A DNA stretch of 7,518 nucleotides from the NCBI GenBank assembly GCA_025457985.1, contig JALOTI010000087.1:1-7518 (forward strand). The letters run 5' to 3'. This stretch comes from Leptospira sp. (lineage in GTDB: Bacteria > Spirochaetota > Leptospiria > Leptospirales > Leptospiraceae). The position numbers were made by a program, and so were the translations under genes. How positions within the stretch are numbered: position 1 is the first letter of the stretch; every line of letters starts with the position of its first letter. Positions 7,218 to 7,518 of the stretch are shown piece by piece. Under the pieces are notes generated by a model, which made no database searches, was not told the DNA's origin, and worked only from the letters and a program-made list of their open reading frames with translations.

Positions 7218-7518
7218 TCAATCAATATAGTCTTTCAGTTTTTTAGATCTACTTGGGTGGCGGAGTCTGCGAAGAGCCTTAGCCTCAATCTGACGGATTC
7301 GTTCTCGAGTTACCTTAAACTGGTATCCCACCTCTTCCAAGGTCTGGGCATATCCATCATCCAAACCAAACCGCATCCGAATGACCTTCTGTTCCCTTGC
7401 AGGAAGTGTTTGTAAAACCTGTCGGATCTGTTCGGAGAGAATCGAAGTTGCAGCAGAATTGAGAGGGCTAATTACCTCTTTGTCTTCAATAAAATCTCCA
7501 AGTTCCGAATCTTCCTCA
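7218..7518 (-). CDS. rpoD: Primary RNA polymerase sigma factor, C-terminal fragment (sigma-70 regions 3.2-4.2)
   Basis: The last 99 codons and a TGA stop are visible; the rest lies beyond the right edge. The fragment opens with the acidic region 3.2 linker ([12 protein letters not shown]). Region 4.1 follows ([15 protein letters not shown], about 38-52), then the region 4.2 helix-turn-helix ([20 protein letters not shown], about 60-79). The end is the hallmark [11 protein letters not shown] followed by [16 protein letters not shown] contains the Arg-Glu and Arg-Gln residues that contact the -35 element in E. coli sigma-70, so -35 preference should be TTGACA-like. The intact RHPSRS tail and GDFIED linker mark it as the primary (group 1) or a very close group 2 sigma, not an ECF factor. 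It is convergent with glpD and ends at the terminator at 7130-7158. Confidence 0.93.
   Translation of the reverse strand, partial: EEDSELGDFIEDKEVISPLNSAATSILSEQIRQVLQTLPAREQKVIRMRFGLDDGYAQTLEEVGYQFKVTRERIRQIEAKALRRLRHPSRSKKLKDYID

Noticed and set aside
7056..7415. A 119-codon + strand open frame running from the glpD end across the terminator and into rpoD
   Set aside because: It overlaps glpD, the two hairpins and the antisense of the clear RpoD region 4, and its protein has no recognisable features.
1..7518. A novel defence, mobile or biosynthetic system
   Set aside because: All long coding regions belong to well-known families with housekeeping or transport roles. No transposase, integrase, direct-repeat array or unexplained gene cluster is visible.

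Overview
The window looks like chromosomal DNA of a spirochete, most likely Leptospira or a close relative. This is inferred from the moderately AT-rich composition, the protein style and the primary sigma factor tail; I could not run a database search. Five protein genes fill almost the whole window. It reads as an ordinary housekeeping region with one clear lesion. I see no mobile element, CRISPR array, tRNA or rRNA, and no undescribed multi-gene system.

Bases 1-2959 (+): most of an RND-family efflux permease (AcrB-like inner-membrane pump). Its N-terminus lies off the left edge. The reading frame is continuous from base 2 to 2959 except for one in-frame TAA at 1748-1750, which splits it into an N-part and a C-part. 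This is either a recent pseudogene or a sequence error.

Bases 2956-5438 (-): tyrS (tyrosyl-tRNA synthetase), followed 65 bp later by a membrane-anchored polysaccharide deacetylase-like protein. The two probably share a transcript. The deacetylase and RND genes converge, and their stop codons overlap in a TTAA shared by both strands. A 30-bp imperfect palindrome followed by a T-rich run lies just inside the deacetylase 3' end and could terminate RND transcription.

Bases 5439-5529: a 91-bp divergent spacer with candidate, partly interleaved promoters for tyrS (-) and glpD (+).

Bases 5530-7131 (+): glpD, a complete FAD-dependent glycerol-3-phosphate dehydrogenase that feeds electrons from glycerol-3-phosphate into the respiratory quinone pool.

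Bases 7132-7518: the short 3' region and C-terminal 99 codons of rpoD, the primary sigma factor, on the - strand. Between the convergent glpD and rpoD genes are two hairpins. One is a strong intrinsic terminator for rpoD whose T-tract overlaps the glpD stop codon.

The genes do not form one pathway. Efflux, tyrosine charging, envelope glycan modification, glycerol catabolism and transcription simply sit side by side.
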